NCBI GenBank assembly: GCA_021018995.1
Contig: CM037597.1
Location: forward strand, 6,647,299-6,711,298
DNA: 64,000 nt
From: Chloranthus sessilifolius
Taxonomy: Eukaryota > Streptophyta > Magnoliopsida > Chloranthales > Chloranthaceae
Direction of reading: 5' to 3'
The translations under genes were made by a program, and so were the position numbers. Positions 23,135 through 35,352 of this stretch are shown piece after piece (the stretch's first letter is position 1; every line of letters begins with the position of its first letter). The notes under the pieces were generated by a model. The model had not been told where the DNA came from. It saw only the letters and a program-made list of their open reading frames with translations, and made no database searches.

Positions 23135-25388
23135 TGTGACGACTCGACTTTTCCAATCCCTCAGGTATAGGAAAGGCCGATTTGCCAACCTATCGAATAA
23201 ACGATAAGCCGGACAACAGGGCACATATCAGAGTAAAGCGCAATAAATATCCATAGCTAAAATAAATGCGGAAGCAATTAAAAGTAAAGAACCACCGATG
23301 ATGGCCGACCATCATCGAAATAACATCATCATAAAAATCAACGTCAAGTATAAAACTATGATATCCAACTAAAATGGGCCCACAAATTCAAGTCTAACTC
23401 TCACCACAAATAAGAAAATTAGTAAGTTCTATACTGGGAAAAACTTCTCAGGAGGAACCTCAAGCTCTTCCTCAGGCACGTAGTCAGGATCAGTCTCACA
23501 GCCCTGAATAGCCACGTCAGTACCTGAACCTGTGACATATAGTGGGAGTGAGCTAACCAACAAAGCTCAGTAGAAAAAAAGACATCTACGGCATTTTACT
23601 TTAACTAACATGGTTTAAAACAAATATCGGAATATAGCTTGTCAAACATATAAGCAGATAATAAACTGAATTTAGTTGCGGAAATCATATGTAAGATTTA
23701 TTTCTAAATGTGTGAAAACAGTTTCAAGAACAGATGCAGTGTTTTAGTGTCTTAGTTTCTCTAACTTCTATATGCAAAGTTCAGTAATTCATGACTTAAT
23801 CCTCAACTTAAAATACCTCCCGAGTAAGCTATATCTCGAGAGCAGGAATATAGCCGATGGGAACCCCTACCTACCATCGTCGTTCATGAACCCTTTTTCA
23901 GGATGCAACAAGCCCCTGCGTAATGAGGGAAACTTGTGTCAGAAAGTTGTTCAGGAATTTTTGAGGGGTCGTTCAGGTCAATCATAAAACAAATGCAGAT
24001 ACTAATATAAATCAGATGCAAGTCTCTTATACATAGTTCAGGTTCTTGATTTCAGATTTTCAGAGCTTAAGCAGATTCAGGTTTTAGGATTCAGGTAGAT
24101 TTAGATTTTCAATCATTAATATCAATTTCAGTTTACAGATGTGATTTCAATGGCATATGCAAGTTCAAAGATTTTAATTAAAAATATCCATGCGAATTAA
24201 AATAGAATATTGTAAAGATGAGATTCTCCTACCAAAACTCGGAGTTATGCGAAGTCAAGCAAAGTCCTATTGATGGCCTCTCGCCCTCAATCTACATCAT
24301 AATATATGTTCATGCATTAAGATTAACTTTAATTACTAATAATATAGACCTATTTAAGTGTTTCCTCAAAAACAAGTCAAAACAGGCAAGTTGCGCCAAT
24401 CCTAGAATTTGACGTAACATTCTCATATATTGTTGACCATCAAGATGATTGAGTCACAAGTTGGTCAAAACATGAAAGTTGTAGATTGTTCAATTAGCTT
24501 TCCAATGCAAAAAGAATCGTCTTAATCGGAGTTCAGGATAAAAAGTTATGATTAAAATAGTAAGGTAATATCGGAGTTCGGTGATACCTCGCTCGAGCGA
24601 TGATAATAGCTCGCTCGAGCGAGCTATAGCGACGCGATTTCGCTCATTTTCACCCGAATCGGAACCCATACATCCCAAAGCAAAACCCATGGCTAATCTA
24701 ATGATTTTAATCAAAAAGTTTAATTAAAACATACCTTTAATCTAAGGATTCCTAGATTAGAAATGATTCATGTGAATGGAGCTTCGGAACGAAACCGACG
24801 GGTTTCCTCAACGATTCGCGCCGCGATCGATCCCACGAGTTCATAGAGACAACTCTAACACGTCCCCAATGATCTCAACCTCTCCCAATAGCCAACTACG
24901 AATCCAAAGTTGATTCAAGTTCTTTCTAAGGTTCAAGGGTTTTCAACAAAGAGGGTTCTAGAGAAGGAGGTTTTCTAAACCGATCTCCTACGATGATTGA
25001 AGAAGAGAGAAGATGAAGTTTCACACGGTTGGATAACTCTCAAACGACTACGGTTCTTCACGGCACTCACGTCTCTTCCTCTCTTAACAAAACCTAATAT
25101 AATACGGGAATGCAATTCTTTCTTATAATAGGATTGCTCACAAAGTTAAGCACACACACACCTCTTATGCATTATACACTCCTAATTTTAAAACTCAAGC
25201 CCGGCATTGAGCGGCCACACCGAGGTCGGTGCACAACTTTTGCACGAGGGTCCAAATGGGCTCTAAATCAAAATCTATCCGCACAATCACATCTAGATAA
25301 AAATCTAAAACAAATGATGATGTCAGTTTCCAAGCCGAATATACATACGGGGTCAGTCTAACTCGGGTTCAAAATACGGGTCTTTACA
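23135..25388 (-). repeat. 5' LTR of element B
   Basis: Starts TGTGACGACT and ends GGTCTTTACA. It carries the paired CTCGAG palindromes (24588-24625), the TGAGCT/AGCTCA hairpin (23549-23569), the acceptor-like ATGTCACAG|GTTC at 23530/23529 and the acidic mini-frame 23429-23529. Confidence 0.9.
23429..23529 (-). other. Acidic LTR mini-frame, B 5' LTR
   Basis: Open from the acceptor-like AG|GT to a TAG stop; the frame ends ETDPDYVPEEELEVPPEKFF then PV-stop. Core and terminus align with those of D, H, I and J. Confidence 0.55.
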
Positions 25389-27401
25389 CTTATACAGTAA
25401 TATGATGGCATAAGTGATAACAACACCTGTTGGAAGTGCTATTGGTTTCGTGATATGCTACTAAGTGTGAAGGAAATTCAAGAACATAGGCTTGTTTTTG
25501 CCATGGTTTGCAAAAATTATATATGATCATGTGGCTAGTTCAGGAAGTGCAATTCCAAAAATTTTAGTTGTTAGGACCTAATAGGAAAATTTAGTGTCTG
25601 GGGAACTTCTACGTGGACTACCACCCTTGTTGGATATCCAAGTATCCAACATTTGGACTTTGTATTGAGTGTGACCTTATCAAATCAAGCTACAGATAGA
25701 ATGAGTCCGTTAAAAAAAGACTTGAACTAATAGTCCCTAATGTTTGTGGATGCGGTCAGCAGAGTGGGTCTCCAAACAAGAGGTGCCCACTGCCTGATGC
25801 ATCCTACTCTGCTCCTCAAGGATGTAGGCCTTTTTTTTCTTCATTTCATCCTTTTTTTCTTTTCCCATTTCTCAATTTCCAAATTTCTAAAAACGGGATT
25901 CTTTCTGATACTCATATTAAGAAAGGAAGAGTACCCCTGCTTTACGATTTTGGGGACCACTTATGATTGATCACACTGCTTCTATTTTTCTTAGCTCAAG
26001 AAAGATGCAAGAGTCCATTTGTGTTTAAGGACCACCATATGTCATTGAAAGCTCCTTTTTTTTCTTTTTTTATTCAATTTTTTAAAATTTTTAACCTTAC
26101 CTTTTGGTGGATATGTGAAATTTTTATGAATTGGGGTTTTAGGAACTCACCTAAATGTCTTTCCTTGTAATTCTTTTACTTAATTTTCATTGGTAGATTC
26201 TGTTATTGAGCAGTTTATGGTACCGGTCAGAATTTTGTGAATTGTGAGAATTCTGAAATTGGTTTATTTTTAATTTACAAGTACTACCAATACATTCAAT
26301 GAAGTTGATCTTAATATAGCTTCTTCTCCAATTAAGACTTCACCTCCATTACAATGTGTTTTTAGGATATTCGCATATTAATAATGATGACTAATATGAT
26401 TTGTTGATCTTTGTTTATTGTGTAATGGCCATGGAAAGGCCAACTGCTACCTTCTAAATGGTCACTGTCTTTTTGACATTTGAATTATCTATTTTTTAGG
26501 TTTATTTGGATTTTTATATTATCATTTGTGCATTACATATTATATAGAATCAAGCTACATACATGTGCATGCTAACTGTTTGATGAATTTACCCAAAGAG
26601 TTATTACTCAATGTTAGATTCATTGTGTTCTTAAAGCATGGTATGCTTGTATAGTAGTTTTAGTAGTGGGCTTATATTTGATCATCAAGTCATTTTATTT
26701 TCAATTGCTGATTTACTTCACCACACTGCTATGATGGGTCTATGATGAACTTGACTCTTGAATTCTTGAACTTGAGAGAGGGTGGACTATGCGTGGGAAT
26801 GACAGGAAGACAGAAAGAGAGGAGTGCATATATGGAGAAGAGAAGGGACACAAATGACATGTGTCTTCTCTACTCTTCCCAAGTCTATCTCTTACACCAC
26901 ATGGCATGGGAAAAGGGGAAAAGTTCTTGGGCACCCAAGTGGGTTGAACCTCTTTGGCCCACCTTCTTACCCCTCTATGTGGCCAAGAGTGGACTTTTGT
27001 CCACTTGTGTGCCACTTGGAATTGTGATAGGCCAAGATCCACAACATCTTGTGGCTGCATGAACCCTTTTACCTATAATTGAATTTGGCTCGTAGTCAAC
27101 AGTGGACTAATTCAATGGCTCAAATGGACTTAGGCAATGGGTCAAATTAAATCAATGGTTCTCATTCATCGAGTTCAATAGATTATAACTATTGAGAATT
27201 GAAGCTATAAACCCACTCTTTCCTTCACATTAGAACCCCTACAACTATTTTGTCAACCCATTTGATTCCTTTGAAAAATCAATCAATCATTCTTTAGGAT
27301 ATGAGTGTTATTTTTTCTTATCCCTAATACATAACTTTATCTTAGAGTTTCCAGAACACTTGACGAAGAAGTTGGGGATATCAAATCCAAACATTCACAT
27401 G
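25389..27401. other. Non-coding DNA between B and the CACTA remnant
   Basis: AT-rich with T-runs (25826-26075). Both strands of 26740-27062 are open, but neither shows a domain. I find no terminal repeat of the CACTA type here. Confidence 0.5.
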
Positions 27402-29228
27402 ATGGATAGGAGTTGGATCCAGAAACATAGGTATACCCTTATTTCTACGTTTTCAACCATATCAATTTGCTTTTTGATGCTATGCTTTGGTTGATAAGCA
27501 AACATGTTTTTTTGCATTTATAAAATAGGACTTATCTAAAGTATACTAAAGGTGTGGAAGAGTTCATCGAGCTAGCCGAAGCTTGTGGAGCAATTTCTAA
27601 TGAGATGTTGAAATGTCCATGTGTTAAATGCAATAATGCTCTAGTTCAAGATTCAAAAACAACATATGAGCATATGGTATGCGATGGGATTGATCAAAAT
27701 TACACTGTATGGTATTTTCATGGGGAGGAAATACCTCATTCAAGTTCAACAAGTGATCATGCAGTATTCAATCAAGTTGATCAACTGATACTATACACTG
27801 TAGATTATTGTGTTGCTACTGTTGCTCCAAATCTTTCCTAGAAAACTGGTGCTCTTTCATTAATATCCTACTACCAAAGAAAATGTATGCTGTCTACAGA
27901 GTGTTAAGTGTTAAATAACTCATAAATAGTAGTTTCATATAGTAGTATAGAAATATTTGCGCAGTACATTGGTGTAGACACACATTAATTATACAAGGAT
28001 ATATTGGTGCCTATGCACATAAAATATGCACATTAATATGATAAAATCATAGACTTTAATGGTTTTTTGACACGCTAAATCAGAGTTCTGGAATGATTTT
28101 CATCCATAGACCTGATCTGATAGTATTGAGGGTTGTAGTTCCTCATCATTGAATGTATGTCATGAAACCTAACTTAAATTTTTTCCATCATATATGAATG
28201 GTTTTCAAGGACCCAAGCTTTTTCATTAGTAATTTAATATGCATGTTAATATGATATCAGATTTTTTTGTGCAGATGAGTCATAGTCAAGAAGCATCCAA
28301 TGAAGGTATTTCCTCTCTAGTAAAAAACAAGGGAAGAAGTTCAACAAGGTGTCTTTATACGATGAGCCTAGGAAAGGGAGAGAAATTTGAGGTTGGGGTT
28401 AATCGTCGTGGCCAACTAGTCGGGAGACAGGTGAATAAATTGTCAAATTGTTGAGGCTTAATAGTGAGAGATGGGCAGAAATGTGCCCTTGATTCCCCAT
28501 CCTGGGATGAAGTTAACGAAGAAGGAAAGGAACGCGGGTGGAATCAAATTTTGGTAATTAATTTTTTTTTTTTAATAATTTCTATGTTCTCGATGTTAAC
28601 AAAGTAATATATATGTCCGTATGTTGATTGTGATGTAGGAGAAGTTTGATATTGATGATAGATTACGGTATTTTGTAATGAAATCCATGAGCAAGAAGTG
28701 GAGGGATTTCAAGTGCGAGTTAAAGAGAAAATATTATAACAAATATCCAACTGATGAGCAACGACTTTAGGCTAAACTGAAAGAAGTTGTGCAGGAGCAA
28801 TGGGAGGTTCTGATCCCATTTTGGAATTCTGAAGAAGGAAAGATATACTATCATCCGAAGAATTTCTTTAAAAATTATTAAGCGACATATAAATATTGAA
28901 TCAACAATTGATTGGTGCATGTGGAAAAGAAGTGAACGAAATAAATTAAATCGTTCCAAAAAAACGCTGCCTCATACAGCTGGATCTAAAAGTTTTGCTA
29001 GAATACATGAAGAGGAGGTATTCATTTCGATTTAATGTCTTTTTGGTTAGTGTTTATATATGTCGATGTTTTATAATTTGGTTGTGCCCGTAAGGCCTTA
29101 ACTACTCCTCTTTCATGTAGTGTTTTAGGAGAGAAACACAAACTTCACCAAGTCGAGTGACGCTATTTTTTAAGACTCATGCGCATAAAGATGACACACC
29201 CGTAAATGATAAAGCGGCGAATAGGATG
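27402..29228 (+). pseudogene. CACTA (En/Spm) transposase-type gene remnant, five exons
   Basis: Exon 1 (27402-27430, MDRSWIQKH) joins exon 2 (27529 on) across a GT-AG intron to give a transposase-associated domain with motifs GVEEFIELAEACG, CPCVKCNN and VWYFHGE (PF13963-like). Exon 3 (28275-28553), exon 4 (28639-29017) and exon 5 (29121-29228) give a PF03004-like plant transposase: GRSSTRCLYTMSLGKGEKFE, SKKWRDFKCELKRKYYNKYP, KTLPHTAGSKSFARIHEEE and PSRVTLFFKTHAHKDDTPVN. Stops lie at 27839-27841, about 28452 and 28768-28770, with a frameshift near 28880. Terminal repeats and later exons are missing. Probably a dead, truncated copy. Confidence 0.8.
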
Positions 29229-29561
29229 GTTAGTATTAATAAACTATACAATTCAATTAATGATTCATGGCATACGCATAATCTGATATTTAAAAGAGAG
29301 TGTTATTTACGGGTAAGTTGGTAAACTACTCCTCTTTCATACGCATAATTTGATATTTAAAAGAGGTTAAATCCTATAATATATGTTTGATAGAAAGTAC
29401 CACTTTTATGGGTTATTCCAGTTATTTTCTTTATGAAATTTCTGCAATAAAACATCTCTAAAGTCCTCCCATTTATATGCTAGAATCTAAAGTACTAATC
29501 TTCTTTGATCATTCAGCCCTAAGATATTTGTTACCAAAACAAGATGCAAAGCCTTAATTGA
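29229..29561. other. Non-coding DNA before LTR C
   Basis: AT-rich; contains a repeated phrase ACTACTCCTCTTTCAT (29104 and 29324) around remains of the CACTA gene. Nothing else recognised. Confidence 0.5.
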
Positions 29562-31490
29562 TGTAATGACCCGAAAAATTCGAACCCGAACTCGACTGAT
29601 CCCTTATGTGTGGTCGGCAGGAAAACAGATGTCATCATAAGCCTTTAAATAATATTGGGACAAAATTGTGTGAAAAAAATTGAGGTTAAAAAGTTAATTT
29701 GGACCTTTAGTAAAAATGACATGCACCAACTCATGGTGTGTCGCTTAACACCGAATCTAAACCATAAGGATAGGTGGATAGGAATGAACACAAGTGTTTG
29801 GTGTGTGTGTGTCTAACATCGAATCAAAGCCTAAGGTGTATAGATAGAATTTGGGGTTTAAAAATATCAAGGATATTTTGTGATTTCCGTTTGGGTTATA
29901 AGGTGGGAAGCTTAGTAGCAAAGCTTTACAAAAATTAGAGAAGAAGAAAGGAGAGTTGAGCTTCCATCCTCCAAAAATCTTTTGCCCTTCTAACCTTGTG
30001 AGATTTCGACTATGCAATTGCGATCACGCCGCAAACTCCGCATTCTTCGCGACACACTTGGCACCGATCATTGCAAGGGGTTTCATTTGTTAAAGTCGTT
30101 AGAAGTCTTGATTTGAGTCGAGTGTGAATTAATCAGCTCGCGATCGTCTTCCTTGCTTCGAAGAGGTTAGAATTGATCCGTGATCATAGATGGCATCATC
30201 TTCAAGTCATTGTGATCAATCTTTGTGGATTCACCGTGGAAATCCGGAAGTTTCGTTATGAAATCCCATTTGGACAACGATTCTTAAAGCCACAAAATCA
30301 ATCAAAGGAAGGTTAGTTTTCCTTTTAGGTTAAAAATAACAAACTGTAGAGGTGTAGTCAAATTTGATCGATCAAATTGAGAATTGATTGATCAAATTAG
30401 AAAATGATCTATCAAATTGAGAATTGATTGATCAAATTAGAAAATGATCGATCAAATTGAGAAAAATTAGGAAATGATCAATCAAATTGAGAACGGATTG
30501 ATCAAATTAGGAAATGATCGATCAAATTGAGAACTGGTCGATCAAATTAAAAAATGATCGATCAAATTGAGAATTGATCGATCAAATTAGAAAATGATAT
30601 ATCAAATTGAGAATTGATTGATTAGGAAATGATCAATTAAATTGAGAATTGATTGATCAAATTAGAAAATGATCAATCAAATTGAGAATTGATTAATCAA
30701 ATTAGGACATGATAATCAAATTGAGAACTAATCGATCAAATTAAGAAATTGATAGATCGAATCTAGGAATTGATCGATCGAATTATATAAAATATCTATA
30801 GAATAGAAGGTTTGTTTTTGGGATGTTGAAGCTAGATAAATTTGATCGATCAAATTGGGAAAATGATCGATCAAATTTTCTTGTTCGGTCTACTTCGATA
30901 TTTTGGCCATAACTTTTTACTTTGAACTCTGATTGACGTGATTCTTACGGCGTTGGAAAGCAGACAATGAGCTCTACAATTTTTATGAATTAACCAACTC
31001 ATGAATCAAATGTTTTGAGGGTTAAAAATTAAGTGGAAAGTTGGGTCGAATTTCGAGTGAGCACAAACTTGCCCATTTCCGCCTCATTTTTGGGAAATCA
31101 TATAAATATATCAAATTGTTAGTAATTAGAATTAGTCCTTAATACATCATCGTAAGTGTGATGTAGATTGAGAGTTGGAGACCGTAGATGAGAACTTTTG
31201 GATTACTTTGAACGGCTTTGAATCCGAGGTAGGGGCAACTCACCGAAAATTACATTTTATAAATTGATTCATAGTATCTTGATATTTGACCTGATTCTTT
31301 ATTTCCAATCTGACATGTTCTATTGTCATCCTCTTCTGCATATGATTTCATTGTTCTGTTTATCCGCTCTTGATTTGATTTGTTCCATTCAGTTATGTTT
31401 TATTTGATTCATTCTGATGATATGTTCATTCTGTTAGATCTGATTCATCCTATTTTTGTTTATGATTTGTTCTGTCTAAACTGCATACGA
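29562..31490 (+). repeat. Partial LTR C (5' part of an LTR)
   Basis: Starts TGTAATGACCCGAAAAAT, like LTR E at 58062. Contains a donor-like AAG|GTTAGT at 30311/30312, a palindrome array (30364-30870) and the block CATAACTTTTTACTTTGAAC. It loses LTR similarity around 31490 (boundary approximate), where element-internal sequence begins. Confidence 0.75.
30364..30870 (+). repeat. Palindrome array TTGATCGATCAA in LTR C
   Basis: More than 20 GATCGATCAAATT-type units at a step of about 20 bp, tails GAGAATT and AGAAAAT alternating to give a 40-bp period. Many units have a single change in the palindrome (GATTGATC, GATCAATC). Confidence 0.93.
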
Positions 31491-31731
31491 ACCTTGAGTT
31501 TGAATGAATAAGGAACTATGTATGATAAGAAAGCGTAATGTGATAAGATATGACTTTTGAGTCTAAGTCATAGTGAGGTCTCTTTTTCAGGCATGTGAAA
31601 CTTGGAATGTAGGCGTCCATGTACGGATGCAACTCTTCTATGGTGTTATGAGATGTCACACGAAGAACATCCAGGTTACTACGAACCCCATTCCTTGAAA
31701 AGCGTGATTGTGAAGCTATCACACTGTGACC
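31491..31731 (+). mobile_element. Internal 3' remnant of a chromovirus
   Basis: The segment around CATCCAGGTTACTACG (31667-31682) matches the non-coding 3' regions of elements B and I, on the opposite strand. It is the only internal sequence left from the element that carried LTR C or G. Confidence 0.65.
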
Positions 31732-32491
31732 CACTCTGTAATATCCTTGATATTTTGGCCTGCTTTTCGTTTACCTCGGTAAGCGTGCCCGAAAATAATT
31801 ATGAGATTTTTCTAGATTTTTATTAAGCTTTGGATATGATGAGAATTATGAGCAAAGGACTTTGTCTCGTGATGTGTCGAAGTCATGAAGTCGATGACTT
31901 ACACTATAAGTTAGGTGTTTGTGTTTAACACCGGAAACAAATTCAAGTTAAGTAGATAGGATTGCAAATAGAAAAATCTAGATATTTAATTCTTTTGTTT
32001 TTGTATTATAAGAGAGAGGGACTTGCAAGAGAACTTACACTTCTTTCTCTCATTCGAATCTGAGTTTGTAACCCTTGCCCTTACCTTTGATCCTAGATCT
32101 TGGACGTTTGTAAATCCCTCTCCCCATTCCAATCGTTGATAAGCTTCATATTAAAATTTTGATCAGTTTAAGATAGTGAAAGAGAGGGATAAGGAAGAGT
32201 GGTAGGCTCTGTGTGAATTGTTAGTTGTTGCTCTTGAGGCAACCTTATGAGGGACTGATTGGAGGTTCTAACCTGATAGGCTTTGGAGATTGGTTCCGGT
32301 GCGTGATTTTGGTGCAACGGGATCGATGGTTTAACGTTAAGAGGTAGGCATTTAAACCTCTTTATGTTATTTGAATTTATGTTTTGCTTAGAGTAGATTA
32401 TGATGAATATTAAATAGATAAACAAACTATGGTTGAATGAAGAAAAAAGGGTCCGAAGATCCAAAATTTCACAAAACACAGGCTTGGGAAA

Positions 32492-32632
32492 TTCGAGGGT
32501 CGATTTTCAAATCGAGGGTCGAATTTTGCTTTTCAGGCCTGATGTGCATTTTTGAAATTCAAGGGTCGAAATTAAATTCGACCATCGAATTTCAAAATCG
32601 ACCATCGAATTTTAAATTCGAGGGTCGATTTT
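32492..32632 (+). repeat. Short array of TCGAGGGTCGA / TCGACCATCGA in LTR D
   Basis: About six units with an imperfect inverted core (TCGA...TCGA), about 20 bp apart where adjacent, in the same LTR position as the arrays of the other families. The motif is unlike both major array types. Confidence 0.75.
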
Positions 32633-33512
32633 GGTCCTGTTTTTAGCCTTTGAAATTTTTGTCAGATTTTTCTTGGCAAGCTTTTGGGTTTGACTTTTGG
32701 TCCTATATTAACACTAAGAGTGTTAATCTTTATAGGTTTTGAATTGAGGGTCCTTTGTGAGGACTGCTTTTGCTTGTTTTGGGACCGCTTTGAGTTGAGG
32801 TAGGGGAACCCTACACCTGATTTGCATTCTATTATAAGTATAGGCTGTTTGATTTAGAGCATAAATGCTGAAATATTTGTCTAACACAGCATGAATAAGA
32901 ACTTTGAATTTTGACACAAATAAGAAATTAGAAAACTTTGATATGACTAAGAACTCAGAAATTTGAACTTCAGAACTTGAGAACCTTAGCTATTTTTGAA
33001 TGTGAACTTTGAATCAGAACTCCAAAAAAATCAGTAAATATGTTATGTATACAAGCTTTGATATATGTTAGCATTTGCATTCGATTTGAGGTACATAAGA
33101 ACGATACCCTAGATCCTACCAACCGTGTTGACGGTATTATTTTGGCGCAAGTTTCCCTCATAGCGTAGGGCCTTGTTGCATTCAGAAAATGGGTTCATGA
33201 ACGACGATGGTCAGTAGGGTTTCCCATCGGTAACGTAGTCCGCTCTCATGCTATATGTAATTTGGGAGATAAAATTAAGTTATAATTTTAAGATAAGAAG
33301 CATGCTAATTCAAAAGTTTTTGAACACATCAGATGAATTATATTAGGTTTGACCTCATGATTAGAACTGGAGATTTAGTTTGCAAGGCATCTTTGAAAAC
33401 CATTTTTGATCTGATTTCTGTCTTTGAAAATCTTTACTTATAATGAAATGCAAATAGAAATGTTTCCTCTGTTGGGCTTTGTTGTTAGCTCACCCTCGAC
33501 TATATGTCTCAG

Positions 33513-33613
33513 GTGTTGAGACTGACCTAGGATCTGAGGATCTGGATCTGGAGGACTCCGATTATATTCCTGAGGAGGAATTGGAGACGCTTGCAGAGGA
33601 GTTTTTCCCTTGA
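33513..33613 (+). other. Acidic LTR mini-frame, D
   Basis: After the acceptor-like CTCAG|GTG, the frame runs into DLDLEDSDYIPEEELETLAE and ends EEFFP-stop at 33611-33613. Confidence 0.55.
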
Positions 33614-33955
33614 TTCCTAGTTTATTCTTTTTGGGTACTTTTGTTTAGAATTATTCTTGAATATTGGGCCGAAGGCTGTTATTTTTGTCTTTTTGATATC
33701 ACTCGAGGAACCATCATCAGGAACCATTATTTTAGGTGTTTGGATTGGCCATCACCGGTGGTTCTTCCTGGCTCCTCAGGGTGATATTTTGTTTGGTTAA
33801 GCTTTTGTCTTTGCTTACTCTATGCCTTGCCTCTGATTAGATCTATGTTATGCTGCCGGCTTCTGTTTGATTACGGCTTATTGAGAAATTAATAAGTTGA
33901 TGAACCGGCCTTTCCTATACCGTAAGGATTGGAAAAGTTGGGTCGTCACACATTC

Positions 33956-35352
33956 TCATTACAATTGAGACAATTGAAATTATGGGAAGTAAAATTAGAT
34001 TATGGGTGATGTAGTCTGACTATATTTGAATCCTTGAAGACTTTGACTAGGAACTTTGGATTTGCTTAGAAAGACTTGACTTAAGGTAGGGGAAACTCAA
34101 CGTAACTTGCATTATTTCTTATTCATGGGATTTTTTATCTGTATTCTGACCTCTGACATCTGACACCTATTTTAATCATCAATTTTGATCTGTATTCTGG
34201 CATCTGAGATATTTCTGTAAATCGTGACACCTGATTTCTGATACTGGACATCTGATCCCTGACACATGATTCCTGAAAACTTTTAAACCTGAAATCTGAT
34301 TATTATATAAACATTCTGAAATATGTATTATAATTTTGCATGTGATTTAAGGTTCATGTGACGAACCCCACCGACGCGGCGGGATATCCGTGAACGGCAT
34401 GGCTGGATATCCATGTATTTGCTCTGTAATCTATCTGGCATAAGTTGCTCTCATTATGCAGAGGGTTGTTGCAAATTCCTGAAATTGTTCATTAAATGAC
34501 GATGGTCGGGGTTACCCATCAGCAAACATCTGTCTACCACGTGCTATATACACGAGAGTTATTTAAGTATAAAATTAAGTCATTTAAATGAGGAAAGCAT
34601 TGCATGTGTTGCATCTGAAAAATCTGAATACTTATCTGATTTCAAATATGTTTTGTTTTGATAAAAACTAATGAAAAATGCATCTGACTCCTGATATTCC
34701 GCATCTAACTCCTGCTAGTGAAATTCAACTTTTGTTTTATGATTTATCTATTCTGATATGTGTATTTGAGTGTGAATGGGAATATTGAGAACGTATCCAA
34801 ACATTTGACTATGAGTGGGCATTGACAAGCGGACCGGTACAACAATTATCCGTACAAAGTGAGTGAAGTGAATACTGTCTAAGTGATGTGAACACAGTGA
34901 GTGAAGTGAATACTGAGTGAGTGATGTGAACACAATGAGTAAAGTAAACGCGTCTGTGAATTGAGTATGGTGAATAAGAAAATATCAGCTTTTGTTTCTA
35001 TTATCGAATGTCTGCACTGTTATCACTTTTGTCCTACCATCAAATGTTTGATCTGTTAAATCTTTGAATTCCGTCTTGAATATCTAATTTGTATCTGCTT
35101 TGAACCATGTCTTTAGTAAGATGTAACTGCTATTGATGTTCTTCTACTGAGCTTAGATGTTAGCTCACCCCCGACTATACATCACAGGTATAGGTTTGAG
35201 GAAGGCCCAGACTACATACTAGAAGAAGAAGAGCTTCCGCCTAAGGATTCGTACTCTATTCTGGGATCGTAGTTTTAGTATATTATGGTTTTGGGTAAGT
35301 TAAGACTTGGTATTTTTGTACGTATTGGTACAACACTGTTTAGGTGATGGTT
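33956..35352 (+). repeat. Internal remnant plus partial LTR G
   Basis: The first about 55 bp continue the internal remnant split by D; LTR-like sequence starts near 34011. G has the GAGGTAGGGGAAAC-like block, two GGATATCC palindromes (34381-34416), the hairpin TGAGCT/AGCTCA (35148-35167) and an acidic mini-frame 35188-35272 (EEGPDYILEEEELPP). Its start and array are missing. Confidence 0.6.

Larger units (their letters stand above)
15330..25388 (-). mobile_element. Ty3/Gypsy chromovirus B (Tekay/Del-like), complete but degenerate
   Basis: LTRs of 2228 and 2254 bp bound minus-strand gag and pol. Flanking pentamers TTTAT (15325-15329) and CTTAT (25389-25393) are a target duplication with one change. 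The primer site is a perfect tRNA-Met match. Unlike A and I, it has no extra 3' ORF and no internal palindrome array; 0.6 kb of non-coding sequence separates pol from the LTR. Confidence 0.9.
31737..33950 (+). mobile_element. Solo LTR D
   Basis: Starts TGTAATATCC and ends GGGTCGTCACA, flanked by CACTC (31732-31736) and CATTC (33951-33955), a target duplication with one change. It interrupts the internal remnant. Contains a donor-like GAG|GTAGGC at 32343/32344, a TCGAGGGTCGA/TCGACCATCGA array, the GACGATGG...CCCATCGG hairpin (about 33180-33228) and an acidic mini-frame. Confidence 0.7.

Noticed and set aside
26740..27062. Overlapping open frames of about 106 codons on both strands
   Set aside because: Mirror frames of each other, with no domain, splice context or conservation in the window.
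30364..30870. Palindrome arrays as a CRISPR array
   Set aside because: Repeats are 10-12 bp, spacers of about 8-10 bp alternate instead of being unique, there is no cas gene, and the setting is a plant LTR.
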